From the NCBI RefSeq assembly GCF_016741815.1, contig NZ_JAERRJ010000004.1:496001-560000 (forward strand): a stretch of DNA of 64,000 nt. Reading direction: 5' to 3'. Source of the stretch: Nocardia acididurans. GTDB taxonomy: Bacteria > Actinomycetota > Actinomycetes > Mycobacteriales > Mycobacteriaceae. A program made the position numbers and the translations under genes. The notes under the pieces were generated by a model, which was not told where the DNA came from, did not search any database, and was given only the letters and a program-made list of their open reading frames with translations. Shown here piece after piece: positions 1 through 9,180 of the stretch (its first letter is position 1; each line of letters opens with the position of its first letter).

Positions 1-1694
1 CCGATGAGCACCCGCGCGAGTCGCGAGGATCGGGCGTCGAGTTCCCGATAGGTGAGGACGTCTTCGCCTCGGGCCAGGGCCGGACCATCCGGATCATCGT
101 CGACCACGGTGGTCAGGGTCCGGGTGAGGGCGGTCCCGCGTGCGGCGGAGAGCGTGAGGGTCACCGGCGTGGGTTCGACTGCCACCACGGCGGATTCGCC
201 GACGGTGGCCTGTGCCGGGGTGTCGAGTTCGGGGGAGGCATCGTCGATTCCGAGGGCGCGCACCGGAATATCCGGGTCCGCGGCGACCGCGGTGAGGATG
301 CGGCCCAGGTCGTCGCCCAGGCAGTCGATGGTGTCGTCGTCGAAAATATCTGTCGCGTAGGAGAACACGATGCCCAGTTCGCCCACCGCGTCGCCGGTGG
401 CGGGTCCGGGTTCGATGCCGATCTGCAGGTCGAAGGTCGCCGCGGCGAGGTCGACGTCGAGCGCCGCCACGGTGAGCCCGGGTAGTTCGAGGGCCGGGGC
501 CGTGCTGTCGTGCGCGGAAAGCACCACCTGCGGTAGTGGATTCGCGGGCGTTCGTCCGGGCGCGGCGGTTTCCACCACCCGTTCGAAGGGAATGTCGGCG
601 TTCGCGCAGGCGGCGAGCCGGGTCGCCCCGGCCTGGCGGATCAGATCGGCGAAGGATGCGGCGGGATCGACGGCGGTGCGCAGGATCAGGGTGTTGGCGA
701 ACAGTCCGACCAAATCCTCCAGCCCCGGTTCGGTGCGGCCGGTGGTGGGCATGCCGATGACCACGTCGGAGCTGCCGGAGATGCGTGCGAGCAGTACGGC
801 GAGCGCGGCGTGCACCACCGTGAACAGTGATGAATCCTGCTGTCGCGCCGCCGTGTCCAGGCCCGCGTGCACTGCGGCGGGCAGCAGGAAGTCGACGACG
901 GCGCACCGCTGTGAGGCGATGGCCGGTCGGGGCCGGGTCAGCGGCAGGACCGGGGTTTCCGGCAGTCCGGCGAGTCGTTCCCGCCAGTACGCGGATTGCC
1001 GTGCGGCGAGCGAGTTCTCGTCCTCGTCGGAGCCGAGGATGGCCCGCTGCCGCTTCGCGAAGTCGGCGTATTGCGTGGCCAGCGGGGCCCAATCCGGCGC
1101 GTCTCCCGCGAGGCGGGCCCGGTAGGCGGTCATGAGGTCGCGGGCCAGCGGGTTCATGGCGGCCCGGTCGGCGCAGATGTGGTGGGCGACCACGATGAGC
1201 AGATAGTCGTTGCGGTCGTCGCCGGTGAGCAGCCGGACGCGCACGGGAACCTGTGTGGTGACGTCGAATCCGGTGGAGATGAGTTCGGCGACGCGGCCGC
1301 CGATATCGGCGGATCGCTCCACCACGAGCCCGTCGGGCAGGACCTCGTCGACGGACAGGATCTCCTGGTACGGCACGCCGGGCTCGGATTCCGGGTATCG
1401 GGTGCGCAGCACTTCGTGCCGCTGCAGCACGTCCTCGGCGGCCCGGCGCAGTGCGGGCAGGTCGAGCCGCCCGGTGAGCCGTACGGCCATGGGTATGTTG
1501 CGGGCCGCGGATTTCGGATCGAGCCGGTTCTGCGCCCACAGGCGTTGCTGGGCCGGCGACAGCGGTGGCCGCTCCTCCGTCGGTGCGAGCCGGGCGGCGG
1601 TGGATTCGGCGGCGAATTCGACTGTGGCGGTGAGCGGCTGCCCGGACAGCGGGCTGCCGGAACGGCGCAGGTCGGTATCGCGCGCTGTTTCCAT
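1..1694 (-). CDS. Non-ribosomal peptide synthetase, N-terminal part (C domain and start of A domain); runs off the left edge
   Basis: The frame stays open from an ATG at 1694 to the window edge. The start is chosen because AGAGGTGA lies about 10 nt upstream. The ATG at 1704 is in another frame. Residues 40-470 form a condensation domain with [26 protein letters not shown] and a His-motif. That motif reads HHICADR, so the usual final Gly of HHxxxDG is Arg, while both His and the Asp are kept. After residue 520 an adenylation domain begins (LTYRELDARSSRLA). A protein that starts with a C domain usually receives an acyl or peptidyl chain from another protein, so it is probably not the first enzyme of its line. 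The LuxR-type gene just upstream on the same strand is a plausible regulator. The product cannot be predicted because the A-domain core lies outside the window. Confidence 0.93.
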   Translation of the reverse strand, partial: METARDTDLRRSGSPLSGQPLTATVEFAAESTAARLAPTEERPPLSPAQQRLWAQNRLDPKSAARNIPMAVRLTGRLDLPALRRAAEDVLQRHEVLRTRYPESEPGVPYQEILSVDEVLPDGLVVERSADIGGRVAELISTGFDVTTQVPVRVRLLTGDDRNDYLLIVVAHHICADRAAMNPLARDLMTAYRARLAGDAPDWAPLATQYADFAKRQRAILGSDEDENSLAARQSAYWRERLAGLPETPVLPLTRPRPAIASQRCAVVDFLLPAAVHAGLDTAARQQDSSLFTVVHAALAVLLARISGSSDVVIGMPTTGRTEPGLEDLVGLFANTLILRTAVDPAASFADLIRQAGATRLAACANADIPFERVVETAAPGRTPANPLPQVVLSAHDSTAPALELPGLTVAALDVDLAAATFDLQIGIEPGPATGDAVGELGIVFSYATDIFDDDTIDCLGDDLGRILTAVAADPDIPVRALGIDDASPELDTPAQATVGESAVVAVEPTPVTLTLSAARGTALTRTLTTVVDDDPDGPALARGEDVLTYRELDARSSRLARVLI

Positions 1695-1929
1695 TCGAGT
1701 GCATTCACCTCTCGGGTCTAGCTGGTCCGCTCGCCGAATGCCTTCGGCCGACCGAACTTCGACCGATGTCTTCCCGGCCTGCGGACGGGGCCATCATATC
1801 GGTGCCGCCAAGTCCCGCGGACTGCTCGAATGCAGGGACTTTCGGCTACCGGCCGCCGTCGGCGCCGTGGCGTGAACTGCGCCACAATCGATCAGTGGCG
1901 GCTATCACCGATAGGGTGTGCGCCCGTGT

Positions 1930-2910
1930 TCACAGCCAGCCGCGGCGCGTAGCCTGCACTCCCGCTTGGAATCTCGTGCTGGCGCCGAGGCGTTCCAGCA
2001 GACTCGCGGTGCGGCGCACCACGGTTCGCCGGGACAGGCCGAGTCGCCGCGCGATGGTGTCGTCGGTGGCGCCCATGCTCATGAGGGTGAGGATGGCGCG
2101 GTCGCGTTCGTCGAGGGCTTCGGCGGGGTTCACCGAAATCGGTGTGGCCATGGACCACAGCGCGTCGAAGGTTTTGACCAGCAGGTCGAGGGTGGGTGAG
2201 GGACCCACGCGCACGCCCATGGGATCGCCGCGGCGTTCGTCGGTGTGCAGCACCAGGACCGCGCGGCGGTCGTCGGCGAGGATGAGCTTCATGGGCGGGT
2301 CCGGCAGCGTACGGGCCTGTGCGCCTACGGCATTGGTGGCGAGCACGTGCCGCAGTCGTTCCGGATCCTGGTAGATGGTCTCCTGGTAGAGGGTGCGGTA
2401 GTCGATGCCGGCCTGGATGCGCGCCGACTTCAGTTCGAACAGTCGCTCCTCGGTGTCCACGTCGGACAGGAACGGACCGCGTTCCACCACTTTCACATTG
2501 GCGTGCGCGGTGTGCTGCAGATCTTCGAAATCGGCCAGCAGCTGGCGTCTTTCGTAGACCGCGACCACGGCGCCGTCGGCGTCGGTGGTGCGGCGTACCG
2601 AGCGGAAGGTCTCGCCGAGGCGGGCCGCGGCGGATTGCATGCGCAGCATGTCGCGGTTGCGGCGGCGGGTTTCGGCTTCGGACAGGGCTTCCGGCGCGTG
2701 GGCGTCCCAGCGCACGGTGCCGTTGGGTTCGGCGAGCCGGACGGCGGCGTCGAGGTGGCAGAGCGCTTCGAGCGCGGCTTCGGCCACGCGTGGCGGGGTG
2801 CCGAGTCGTTCCGCGACTTCGAACGCGGTCGACCGGGGATGTTGTACGAGTACCGCGTATGCGCGGCCGTGCAGCGATGCGGGGTCGAACAGGTCGTCGA
2901 GACTGGTCAC
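1930..2910 (-). CDS. LuxR-family transcriptional regulator with TrmB-like N-terminus
   Basis: The C-terminal 65 residues are a LuxR-type helix-turn-helix (DERDRAILTLMSMGATDD, then RRLGLSRRTVVRRTASLLERLG). The N-terminal part (ARAYAVLVQHPRSTAFEVAERLG-like) resembles the winged-helix start of TrmB/LuxR regulators in actinobacteria. The middle part looks like a ligand or PLD-like sensor segment. The frame opens at 3024, but those first residues are low-complexity and overlap the upstream peptidase gene, so I use a GTG at 2910; GTG at 2919 is also possible. It lies directly upstream of the NRPS start on the same strand, which suggests local control of that cluster. That role is inferred from position only. 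Confidence 0.85.
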   Translation of the reverse strand: MTSLDDLFDPASLHGRAYAVLVQHPRSTAFEVAERLGTPPRVAEAALEALCHLDAAVRLAEPNGTVRWDAHAPEALSEAETRRRNRDMLRMQSAAARLGETFRSVRRTTDADGAVVAVYERRQLLADFEDLQHTAHANVKVVERGPFLSDVDTEERLFELKSARIQAGIDYRTLYQETIYQDPERLRHVLATNAVGAQARTLPDPPMKLILADDRRAVLVLHTDERRGDPMGVRVGPSPTLDLLVKTFDALWSMATPISVNPAEALDERDRAILTLMSMGATDDTIARRLGLSRRTVVRRTASLLERLGASTRFQAGVQATRRGWL

Positions 2911-2969
2911 CGCACCCACTGGTACGCGCCGGTCCGGGAATCTCCCCGGCGCGGGTGCCGGTGACCGGT

Positions 2970-3899
2970 CTACTGGGCCGGGCCCCACTGCTGCTGCATG
3001 ATTACGCCCTTGCTGGCCAGCCATGGCAGCGGATCCATCTTCCCTCCGGCGGCATCCCAGATCTCCAGGTGCAGGTGGGGACCTGTGGAGTTGCCGCGAT
3101 TTCCAACTGTTGCGATGACGTCACCGGCGTTCACGCGCTGTCCGGCCTGTACGAGCATGTCGTTCACATGGCCGTACACGCCGATGGTGCCGTCGTCGTG
3201 CTGTACTCGCACCCACAGGCCGAAACCGGAAGCCGGACCGGCTTCGATGACGGTGCCGCTCATGACGGAGTGGATGGGCGCGCCGAGGGTGTCGGCGAAG
3301 TCGATGCCGTAATGCATTGCGCCCCAGCGGGCTCCGTAGGTGGAGCTGATGACGCCGGCGACGGGCCGCACGGCCTGCTGCGGGGCGAACTGCTGTTGGA
3401 ACTGCTTGAGCGCGGTTTCGGCCTGGGTCAGCGGCGCGGAGATCTCCGGCGGCAGGTTGGTGAGACCGAAGGGGGCGGGGGCGGCGACGTCGGCGACGGG
3501 CGCGGCCTCGGCGACCGGGGCGGCTTCGACGGGCGCGGCGGCCTCGGTGGTCAGTTCGCCCGCGCCTTTGAAGGAGTGTGCGGCGTTCTTGAGCAGGACC
3601 GGCTCGTCGGTGACGGTCTGGTCCTGGTGCGGCGACAGCGGCGAGGCGTTGGCGATCGCGGGGACCAGCTGGGTCACGGTGCCGATGAGGGCGCCCGCGG
3701 CGACGGCGGCTCCGGCGGCGACCTTCACGCGGTCGGTGGTGGTGGAGTCGGCTCGGTGCCGGGTGCTTCGAGTCGCGGTGCCCGCACGGCCCGCGCCACA
3801 ATCACCCAGCAAATCCATTACGGAAACAGAGTTCGCAGTCTCTCGGTGGTGCGGCAAAGCTCGTCCTAGCGTTCGGTGGGGCCGGTAACGATTCGGCAT
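2970..3899 (-). CDS. M23 family metallopeptidase (LytM/peptidoglycan endopeptidase)
   Basis: Exported zinc peptidase expected to cut peptidoglycan cross-links. The C-terminal third carries the LytM signatures HYGIDFA (His and Asp zinc ligands) and HLHLE (HxH), with the fold motif GTVIEAGPASGFG. A hydrophobic segment (VKVAAGAAVAAGALIGTV) about 60-80 residues in gives a signal or anchor. An Ala/Pro/Glu-rich linker follows. The frame is open to 4136, but that would overlap the divergent gene at 4027. The ATG at 3899 is chosen, and an ATG at 3818 is a possible later start. The divergent gap to 4027 contains two TGTGAC direct repeats. No ydaO-type riboswitch leader is visible, although such leaders are common before cell-wall hydrolase genes in this phylum. 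Confidence 0.9.
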   Translation of the reverse strand: MPNRYRPHRTLGRALPHHRETANSVSVMDLLGDCGAGRAGTATRSTRHRADSTTTDRVKVAAGAAVAAGALIGTVTQLVPAIANASPLSPHQDQTVTDEPVLLKNAAHSFKGAGELTTEAAAPVEAAPVAEAAPVADVAAPAPFGLTNLPPEISAPLTQAETALKQFQQQFAPQQAVRPVAGVISSTYGARWGAMHYGIDFADTLGAPIHSVMSGTVIEAGPASGFGLWVRVQHDDGTIGVYGHVNDMLVQAGQRVNAGDVIATVGNRGNSTGPHLHLEIWDAAGGKMDPLPWLASKGVIMQQQWGPAQ

Positions 3900-4026
3900 C
3901 GCTGTGACGGAAACTGTACTCGCCTGTGACCATTCCGCAACCTTCTTGGGGAAAAGCCCAGGTAGCCGACGTGAACAGCTGATCACGAAATCTTCATCGG
4001 TGTTATGAAGGGGCACACTGGAAGGC

Positions 4027-5070
4027 GTGCTTCTGGATGAGCTGGGTACCCCGATCGTTTTGGCCCCCATGGCGGGCGGGCCGTCCACACCCGAACTCGC
4101 GGCGGCGGTGTCGAATTCCGGCGGGCTGGGTTTCATAGCCGCGGGCTATCTCGGCGCGAATGATCTGGGCGAGCGGATCAAGGCCACCCGGGCGCTGACT
4201 TCCGCGCCGTTCGGCGTGAACCTGTTCGTGCCGTCCGCGCCGACGCCCGAGGACGCCTACCGCGGCTACGTGGAAGCGCTCGCGCGGGAATTCCCGGTCG
4301 GAGAGCCGCGATTCGACGCCGACGACTGGGCGGCCAAGCTGGATCTGCTGGCCGGCGATCCGGTGCCGGTGGTGTCGTGCACGTTCGGCTGCCCGTCGCC
4401 CGCGGAGATCGAGCGGCTGCACGCGGCCGGATCCGAGGTGTGGGTGACGGTGACGTCGGTGGCGGAGGCGCGGGTGGCCGCGGAGGCCGGGGCCGATGTG
4501 CTCGTGGCACAGGGCGCGGAGGCGGGCGGGCACCGGGGCGGTTTCACCGACCGGCCCGAGGACGACCTCACCGATCCGCCCGGCTTGCTCACCCTGTTGC
4601 AATTGCTGACCGCCGCGGTGGCGTTGCCGGTGGTGGCGGCGGGCGGGATCGCCACGGGTGCGGCGGTGGCCGCGGCGCTGGTGGCGGGTGCGGCGGCGGC
4701 ACAGGTGGGTACGGCGTTCCTGCGCTGCCCGGAGGCGGGTACGCCGGCGCTGCTGCGCGATGCCGTGGTCATCGATACGCCGACCGTGCTGACCCGGGCT
4801 TTCACCGGGCGGCGGGCCCGTGGGATCCGGAATCGATTCCTGCTGGAGCACACCGACGCTCCGGCCGCGTACCCCGAGATCCATTACGCCACCGGGCCTT
4901 TGCGGGCGGCCGCGCGGGCGGAGGGAAATGCGGACGCAGTGAATCTCTGGGCGGGCCAGGCACATACGCTCGCACCGGAGCTGCCGGCCGCGGAACTGGT
5001 AGCCAAACTTTCAGCGGAAGCCAAAGCCGCAGTGCAACGGGCACTTTCGACGCGAATCCAGGGTTATTGA
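4027..5070 (+). CDS. Nitronate monooxygenase (2-nitropropane dioxygenase family)
   Basis: FMN-dependent TIM-barrel enzyme that oxidises alkyl nitronates. The N-terminus LGTPIVLAPMAGGPSTPELAAAVSNSGGLGF is the classic family opening (quoted in part: APMAGG, NSGGLGF). The active-site loop AQGAEAGGHRGG gives the catalytic His, and PVVAAGGIATG plus the later QVGTAFL bind the FMN phosphate. The length of 347 aa is normal. The GTG start at 4027 matches the family N-terminus. It is transcribed away from the M23 peptidase. The physiological role is probably detoxification of nitro compounds or propionate 3-nitronate; that comes from the family, not from this locus. Confidence 0.92.
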   Translation: MLLDELGTPIVLAPMAGGPSTPELAAAVSNSGGLGFIAAGYLGANDLGERIKATRALTSAPFGVNLFVPSAPTPEDAYRGYVEALAREFPVGEPRFDADDWAAKLDLLAGDPVPVVSCTFGCPSPAEIERLHAAGSEVWVTVTSVAEARVAAEAGADVLVAQGAEAGGHRGGFTDRPEDDLTDPPGLLTLLQLLTAAVALPVVAAGGIATGAAVAAALVAGAAAAQVGTAFLRCPEAGTPALLRDAVVIDTPTVLTRAFTGRRARGIRNRFLLEHTDAPAAYPEIHYATGPLRAAARAEGNADAVNLWAGQAHTLAPELPAAELVAKLSAEAKAAVQRALSTRIQGY

Positions 5071-5128
5071 CAACCTTTGTCGTTTAGACTTGGCCAACAC
5101 CCTCCCACCACCCACTGAGGAGAGCGCC

Positions 5129-5521
5129 ATGTCACTCGACGTACCCACCGCACTGCTCGAACGTGCCGAACGCGGTGAAGTCAACGACGCCGAATTCGTC
5201 GAATGTGTCCGTAACTCGCTGCCCTACGCCTATGAGGTGGTCAGCCGGGTGGCAGCCGATCTGCATTCCGGCACCGCGGAATTCGCCGACAACGTGATTC
5301 CCCCGCCGGACGAGACCGCCCGCGGTCAACTCCTGCGCGCGATGGCCTCCGACGCCATCCGCGGCGGCCTGGAACGCCACTTCGGCATCAAACTCGCCTT
5401 CCAGAACTGCCATCGGGTAGCGGCCTTCCCGCTGTCCTCGGTAGGCGGCGAAACCTACAGCACCTTCATCTCCACCCGAGCCCAGCTCTTGAACCAGAGC
5501 CCCGAGCTCCGCAACTGCTGA
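5129..5521 (+). CDS. SCO5389 family protein
   Basis: Small conserved actinobacterial protein of unknown biochemical role. The pattern SLPYAYEVVSRVAADL, then PPPDETARGQLLRAMASDAIRG, ERHFGIKLAFQNCHRVA and the end LLNQSPELRNC match what I remember of the SCO5389 family. I chose the ATG at 5129 because GAGGAGA lies 6 nt upstream and the family starts at MSLDV. A longer frame from 5090 would add 13 residues without support. A perfect 12-bp hairpin follows the stop, so it is probably the last gene of its transcript. No signal peptide or membrane helix is seen. Confidence 0.88.
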   Translation: MSLDVPTALLERAERGEVNDAEFVECVRNSLPYAYEVVSRVAADLHSGTAEFADNVIPPPDETARGQLLRAMASDAIRGGLERHFGIKLAFQNCHRVAAFPLSSVGGETYSTFISTRAQLLNQSPELRNC

Positions 5522-5534
5522 GCCCCAACAGATT

Positions 5535-5567
5535 CCGCGACCCCGGCCCACCGGTCCGGGGTCGCGG
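5535..5567 (+). terminator. Stem-loop terminator after the SCO5389-family gene
   Basis: Perfect 12-bp inverted repeat CCGCGACCCCGG / CCGGGGTCGCGG with a 9-nt loop, starting 14 nt after the stop. There is no T-tract, as is common for actinobacterial terminators. Confidence 0.7.
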
Positions 5568-5712
5568 CGCGTCACCGGCGGCGCCGGAACCACCTGACCT
5601 CACGAACAACCGGCCAGATGAACCCGGCACCGGACAGAGTTAACCAAACATTTGCCGATACGGCGCTGTGTCGGATTGTGTTCGACACCTGAAGCGACGA
5701 GCATCCGAGCGC

Positions 5713-7416
5713 ATGCCGTCGCTTCACCTGAACTCCGCCGGCGATATCCCCGATACCGGGATTCCGGCGCCGATCGCTGCCCAGCTGACCATGGCCGAAC
5801 AGTACGAATGGCATCGCGCGCACCTGCGCCGCCATTCGGTGTCACGCCGCAACTTCCTGCGCGGATCGGCGGTGGCCGCCGCACTGGCCGCCGTCGGCGG
5901 GTCGCCGTTCGGCGCCCGCGCGTACGCGGACGGGACGCAGGTGGCGGTGGGCGGGCGTCATGTGGGCTTCGGCCCGGACGCCGCGAGCCAGTTGCGGTTC
6001 GCGGGACAGTTGTCCCGCAATCCTGGCGCCACCAAGGTTTTCCTGGATCATGGGCCGACGCCCGCGCTGGGCGGCACCCTCGAGGCCGAGGTGCGGAATC
6101 TGGTGACGCAGATCCCGTCCAGTGACGGCGGGGTGCTTGCCGCCGAGCAGTTCTATGTGCACGCTCCGGTGGACGGCCTGGCCGGACGGATGCCGCACTT
6201 CTACCGCTGGCGCACCTCCGACGGGTTCACCGGCGATATCCGGGCCGCCGCCACCGCCATGCCCACCGCACGAAACGCGGTGCTGCCCTTCCGGTTCACC
6301 ATGATGGGCGATCAGGGCACCGACGAAACACCCACGCAGCCCGCCGGATTGGCTCCGGGCGACTACGACGATCGCTACTACAAGCCGGACAACGACCCCA
6401 CCGCCCCGCACGCGGGCAATGTGCTGCGCCGAATCACCGAGTCCCGCCCCGACTTTCATGTCCTGGCCGGTGACATCGCCTACGCGGACCCCTCGGGCGC
6501 GGGCAAGCAACCCCAGTTCGTGCCGTCCGGCGGCACGCCGGCGAACGGCTTCGACAAGTTCAATCCCTATGTGTGGGACGCCTATTTCGGCGCGATCGAG
6601 GCCAGCGCCTCGACGACCCCGTGGATGTTCGCCACCGGCAATCACGATATGGAGGCGGCCTACGACACGCACGGCTACGGCGGTCATCTGGCCCGCCTGG
6701 ACCTGCCGTCGAACGGCCCCGCCGGTTGCCCGTCGGCCTACTCCTTCACCTACGGCAATGTGGCGGTCCTGTCGCTGGACGCCAACGACATCTCCTACGA
6801 GATCCGCGTGAACACCGGCTATTCCGGTGGCGGGCAGTCGAGTTGGGTGGAGCGCACGCTGGCGGCCCAGCGCGCCGATCCGAATATCGATTTCATCGTG
6901 TGCTTCTTCCACCACTGCGCGTACTCCACCACCGATTCGCACGCCAGTGACGGCGGCGTCCGGGACGCCTGGTGCGAGTTGTTCGACCGCTACCAGGTGG
7001 ATCTGGTGCTGCAGGGCCACAATCACATCTTCGAACGCACCGACCCGATCCGCGCCCGCACCGCGACCCGTGCGGCCCTGGACAATTCGATCGTCTACCC
7101 GGAAACCGACGGCACCGTCTACTACACGGTCGGCGGTGGCGGCCGTCCCCGCTACGGTTTCCAGCCGGGTTCTCCGGAAACCTATCGGGGCCACGAGGTC
7201 GCCGACACCACCGTCCCCAACAGCTATGTCTGGACCTCCGACGGCGGCAAGCAGCCCGAGGCCGCCCCGTGGTCGCGGGTCCGCTTCCGCAACTACTCGT
7301 TCATCCGGGTGGATGTCCGGCCCGGCTTCTTCGCCAGCGAGATGGATGTGGTGGCGGTGGACGAGTACGGCAACGAGTTCGACAAACTCACCTATCGCCG
7401 CCGGGTCCGCGCGTGA
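5713..7416 (+). CDS. Tat-exported metallophosphoesterase (purple acid phosphatase-like)
   Basis: Secreted phosphoesterase with a dinuclear metal site. A Tat signal is visible about 40 residues in (SRRNFLRGSAVAAALAAVGG). The calcineurin-type metal motifs appear in order: GDQGTD, GDIAYAD, GNHDME, HHCAYS and GHNHIFERT. An N-terminal Fn3-like part precedes the catalytic domain, as in purple acid phosphatases. The ATG at 5713 (567 aa) is preferred over a GTG at 5668. The EF-hand gene follows 85 nt downstream on the same strand, so the two may share a transcript. Substrate preference cannot be read from the sequence. Confidence 0.92.
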   Translation: MPSLHLNSAGDIPDTGIPAPIAAQLTMAEQYEWHRAHLRRHSVSRRNFLRGSAVAAALAAVGGSPFGARAYADGTQVAVGGRHVGFGPDAASQLRFAGQLSRNPGATKVFLDHGPTPALGGTLEAEVRNLVTQIPSSDGGVLAAEQFYVHAPVDGLAGRMPHFYRWRTSDGFTGDIRAAATAMPTARNAVLPFRFTMMGDQGTDETPTQPAGLAPGDYDDRYYKPDNDPTAPHAGNVLRRITESRPDFHVLAGDIAYADPSGAGKQPQFVPSGGTPANGFDKFNPYVWDAYFGAIEASASTTPWMFATGNHDMEAAYDTHGYGGHLARLDLPSNGPAGCPSAYSFTYGNVAVLSLDANDISYEIRVNTGYSGGGQSSWVERTLAAQRADPNIDFIVCFFHHCAYSTTDSHASDGGVRDAWCELFDRYQVDLVLQGHNHIFERTDPIRARTATRAALDNSIVYPETDGTVYYTVGGGGRPRYGFQPGSPETYRGHEVADTTVPNSYVWTSDGGKQPEAAPWSRVRFRNYSFIRVDVRPGFFASEMDVVAVDEYGNEFDKLTYRRRVRA

Positions 7417-7501
7417 CCATTCCCACCGGCCCTTGACCAGCACGCGGTGGTGCGGTCGAATTCAGCCTGCACCACCGCATTCCACGACCGAGGGGCCCGC
7501 C

Positions 7502-7924
7502 ATGACCGCCGATCACCCAGCCGACACCTTCGACCTCTGGGACCGTGACGGCGACGGCCAGATCTCCGCCGACGATATTCTGGCGGGCATCACCGCGCTG
7601 GGCCTGGAGATCGACGAGAAGGCGGTGGGCCGCCTGGTGGCCGCCGCCGACACCGACGGCGACTTCCTCATCTCGCGCGCCGAATTCGATGCCGCCCGCC
7701 TGGGCCGCGATCTCGAGATCACCGACGCCGACGCCGCTTTCGACACCTTCGACACCAACCGCAACGAGCTCATCGAACTCGACGAACTCGAATCCCTGCT
7801 GCGCACCTGCCCGGGTCTCACGCACGAGTCCGCCGAAACCCTGCTGGCCGCGGCGGATGCCGACGGTGACGGCTACCTCAGCCGCGCGGAGTTCGCCGCC
7901 CTGCTGTCGCGGCTGGCGGGCTGA
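7502..7924 (+). CDS. EF-hand calcium-binding protein (calerythrin-like)
   Basis: A 140-aa cytoplasmic protein without signal peptide. Four EF-hand loops are visible in order: DRDGDGQISADD, DTDGDFLISRAE, DTNRNELIELDE and DADGDGYLSRAE. Loops 1 and 4 are canonical. Loop 2 has Phe at position 6, where Gly is usual, and loop 3 is Asn/Glu-rich, so these may bind calcium weakly. Four-hand proteins of this size occur in actinobacteria as calcium buffers or sensors. Its position right behind the exported phosphatase may be chance or may point to shared calcium-linked control; this is inference. Confidence 0.93.
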   Translation: MTADHPADTFDLWDRDGDGQISADDILAGITALGLEIDEKAVGRLVAAADTDGDFLISRAEFDAARLGRDLEITDADAAFDTFDTNRNELIELDELESLLRTCPGLTHESAETLLAAADADGDGYLSRAEFAALLSRLAG

Positions 7925-9127
7925 TCAGTAGCGGAAGCTGATCGGGGCCGCCGCCCGTCCCGCGTACGCCTGGAGCGACAGCGGGGTAAGGGTGGGCTCG
8001 AAAGTGGCTGACACCTGGGACCATTCGGTGCGGCCGGGGGTGGCCGGGGTGTCGAGGCGGGCTACCCGGATGCGCCGCATGGAATCCGAGCCGATGGTGT
8101 CCGACGTGGAGGTCAGCGCCGTGAGCCACGTTCCCGCGGAGGTGAATTCGATCCACGGGTCGGCCAGCGCGATCTCACCGAGGTGGAAGCGGGTGGAGGC
8201 GGTGACGACGCCGCGGTAGCGGACGGTGCCGAGTCCGGTCGCCGGATCGATGTCGGCGTCGTCGAGTGCGAAGGTGAGGGCCTTGTCGCGGACGGCCGCG
8301 CCGTCGGCTCCGGAGACCGAGCCCTGCAGGGTGCCGGTGACGGTATCGGCGAATCCCGGGGCCACGGACCAGGTCAGATCCGCGGCGGGGGCCACGGCGG
8401 TGTTCGGGCCGGGCGCGGGGTCGAAACGCACCGGCGCGGCGAGCTCCTGGCTCGGGTTCACGGATTCGGCCGCGGCGTAGGTGTAGACGCCGTAGACCGC
8501 GTCGGCGGGGATCTTGGCGGGCTCTGCGACGTCGAGGACGGCGGTGAAGCTGCCGTCGGCGGCGAGCGGCACCCACTGCTTGCGGATGGTGCGCTGCAGG
8601 TCGAAGGGGAACCGCGGCACCTGGTTCAGCGCGGACTCGCTGAGGATCCACTGCACTTCGGAGCGGGCGGCAGCGCGGGCGGCGCCGGGTGCGCCCCCGG
8701 AGGGACGCCAGTCCGGCGCGAACGCGCCGAAGGTGACGAAGGTGCCGTGCGGAACTCCCGGCGGCACGGGGACCGGGAGGCCGTCGGTATTGGCAGCGGG
8801 GTCGAAGCCGGTGCCCTGCACCACGATGCGGTCACCAGGGTGCAGGACGGTCGTGCCGAGCGGGGTCACGCCGTCCGCGGCGTAGAGCGCGATCGCGGGC
8901 TCAGCGGGCGTGGCGGGCGACGCGGGCGTGGCGGGCGCGGCGGGCGCGGCGGGCGCGGCGGGCGCGGCGGGCGTGGCGGGCGACGCGGGCGCGGCGGGCG
9001 ACGCGGGCGCGGCGGGCGCGGCGGGCTCAGCCGCGGCGTGCGCGGCGTGCGCGAATACGGCGGCGAGAGGGGCGAGCACGCCCGCGAGCACTCGATTGCG
9101 GACAGGGCGCGGCGACGCGGTACTCAT
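7925..9127 (-). CDS. Exported protein with Ala/Pro-rich N-terminal stretch and HtaA-like C-terminal part
   Basis: A signal peptide (VRNRVLAGVLAPLAAVFAHAAHAAA) is followed by about 45 residues of Ala/Pro/Ser/Thr repeats, a beta-rich middle domain, and a C-terminal part with LTWSVAPGFADTVTG and GTVRYRGVVTASTRFH...LADPWIEF. That spacing resembles HtaA haem-binding domains, but I do not see a convincing haem Tyr, so the haem role is only a possibility. The ATG at 9127 is chosen because the signal peptide starts there; the frame itself runs back to 9241. No sortase motif is seen at the C-terminus, which ends ISFRY. It meets the EF-hand gene tail to tail with no gap. Confidence 0.8.
   Translation of the reverse strand: MSTASPRPVRNRVLAGVLAPLAAVFAHAAHAAAEPAAPAAPASPAAPASPATPAAPAAPAAPAAPATPASPATPAEPAIALYAADGVTPLGTTVLHPGDRIVVQGTGFDPAANTDGLPVPVPPGVPHGTFVTFGAFAPDWRPSGGAPGAARAAARSEVQWILSESALNQVPRFPFDLQRTIRKQWVPLAADGSFTAVLDVAEPAKIPADAVYGVYTYAAAESVNPSQELAAPVRFDPAPGPNTAVAPAADLTWSVAPGFADTVTGTLQGSVSGADGAAVRDKALTFALDDADIDPATGLGTVRYRGVVTASTRFHLGEIALADPWIEFTSAGTWLTALTSTSDTIGSDSMRRIRVARLDTPATPGRTEWSQVSATFEPTLTPLSLQAYAGRAAAPISFRY
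8897..9032 (-). repeat. Imperfect 9-nt tandem repeat coding for (Ala-Pro-Ala) units
   Basis: About 15 near-identical GGCGCGGCG / GGCGTGGCG / GGCGACGCG units, read on the minus strand as Pro-Ala-Ser/Thr/Ala triplets. They form the linker after the signal peptide of the exported protein. Such runs can change length by slippage without breaking the frame. Confidence 0.8.
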
Positions 9128-9180
9128 GGCGGCACCGTATCGAAGGGCGATATTCCCCACTCCGCCTGGGGTTTTTATGG

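Noticed and set aside
94..1704. 536-aa Arg-rich open frame on the minus strand
   Set aside because: Frame-shifted shadow of the NRPS condensation domain, which is read from the ATG at 1694.
3900..4026. ydaO (c-di-AMP) riboswitch before the M23 peptidase
   Set aside because: The 127-nt gap lacks the conserved riboswitch cores; only TGTGAC repeats are seen.
5065..5080. ATTGACAA-like sequence after the nitronate monooxygenase gene
   Set aside because: Partner half is at the wrong distance (2 nt) and no gap-element or -10 pattern follows; chance match or an ordinary -35.
5842..7443. 533-aa open frame on the minus strand
   Set aside because: Shadow of the metallophosphoesterase; no motifs.
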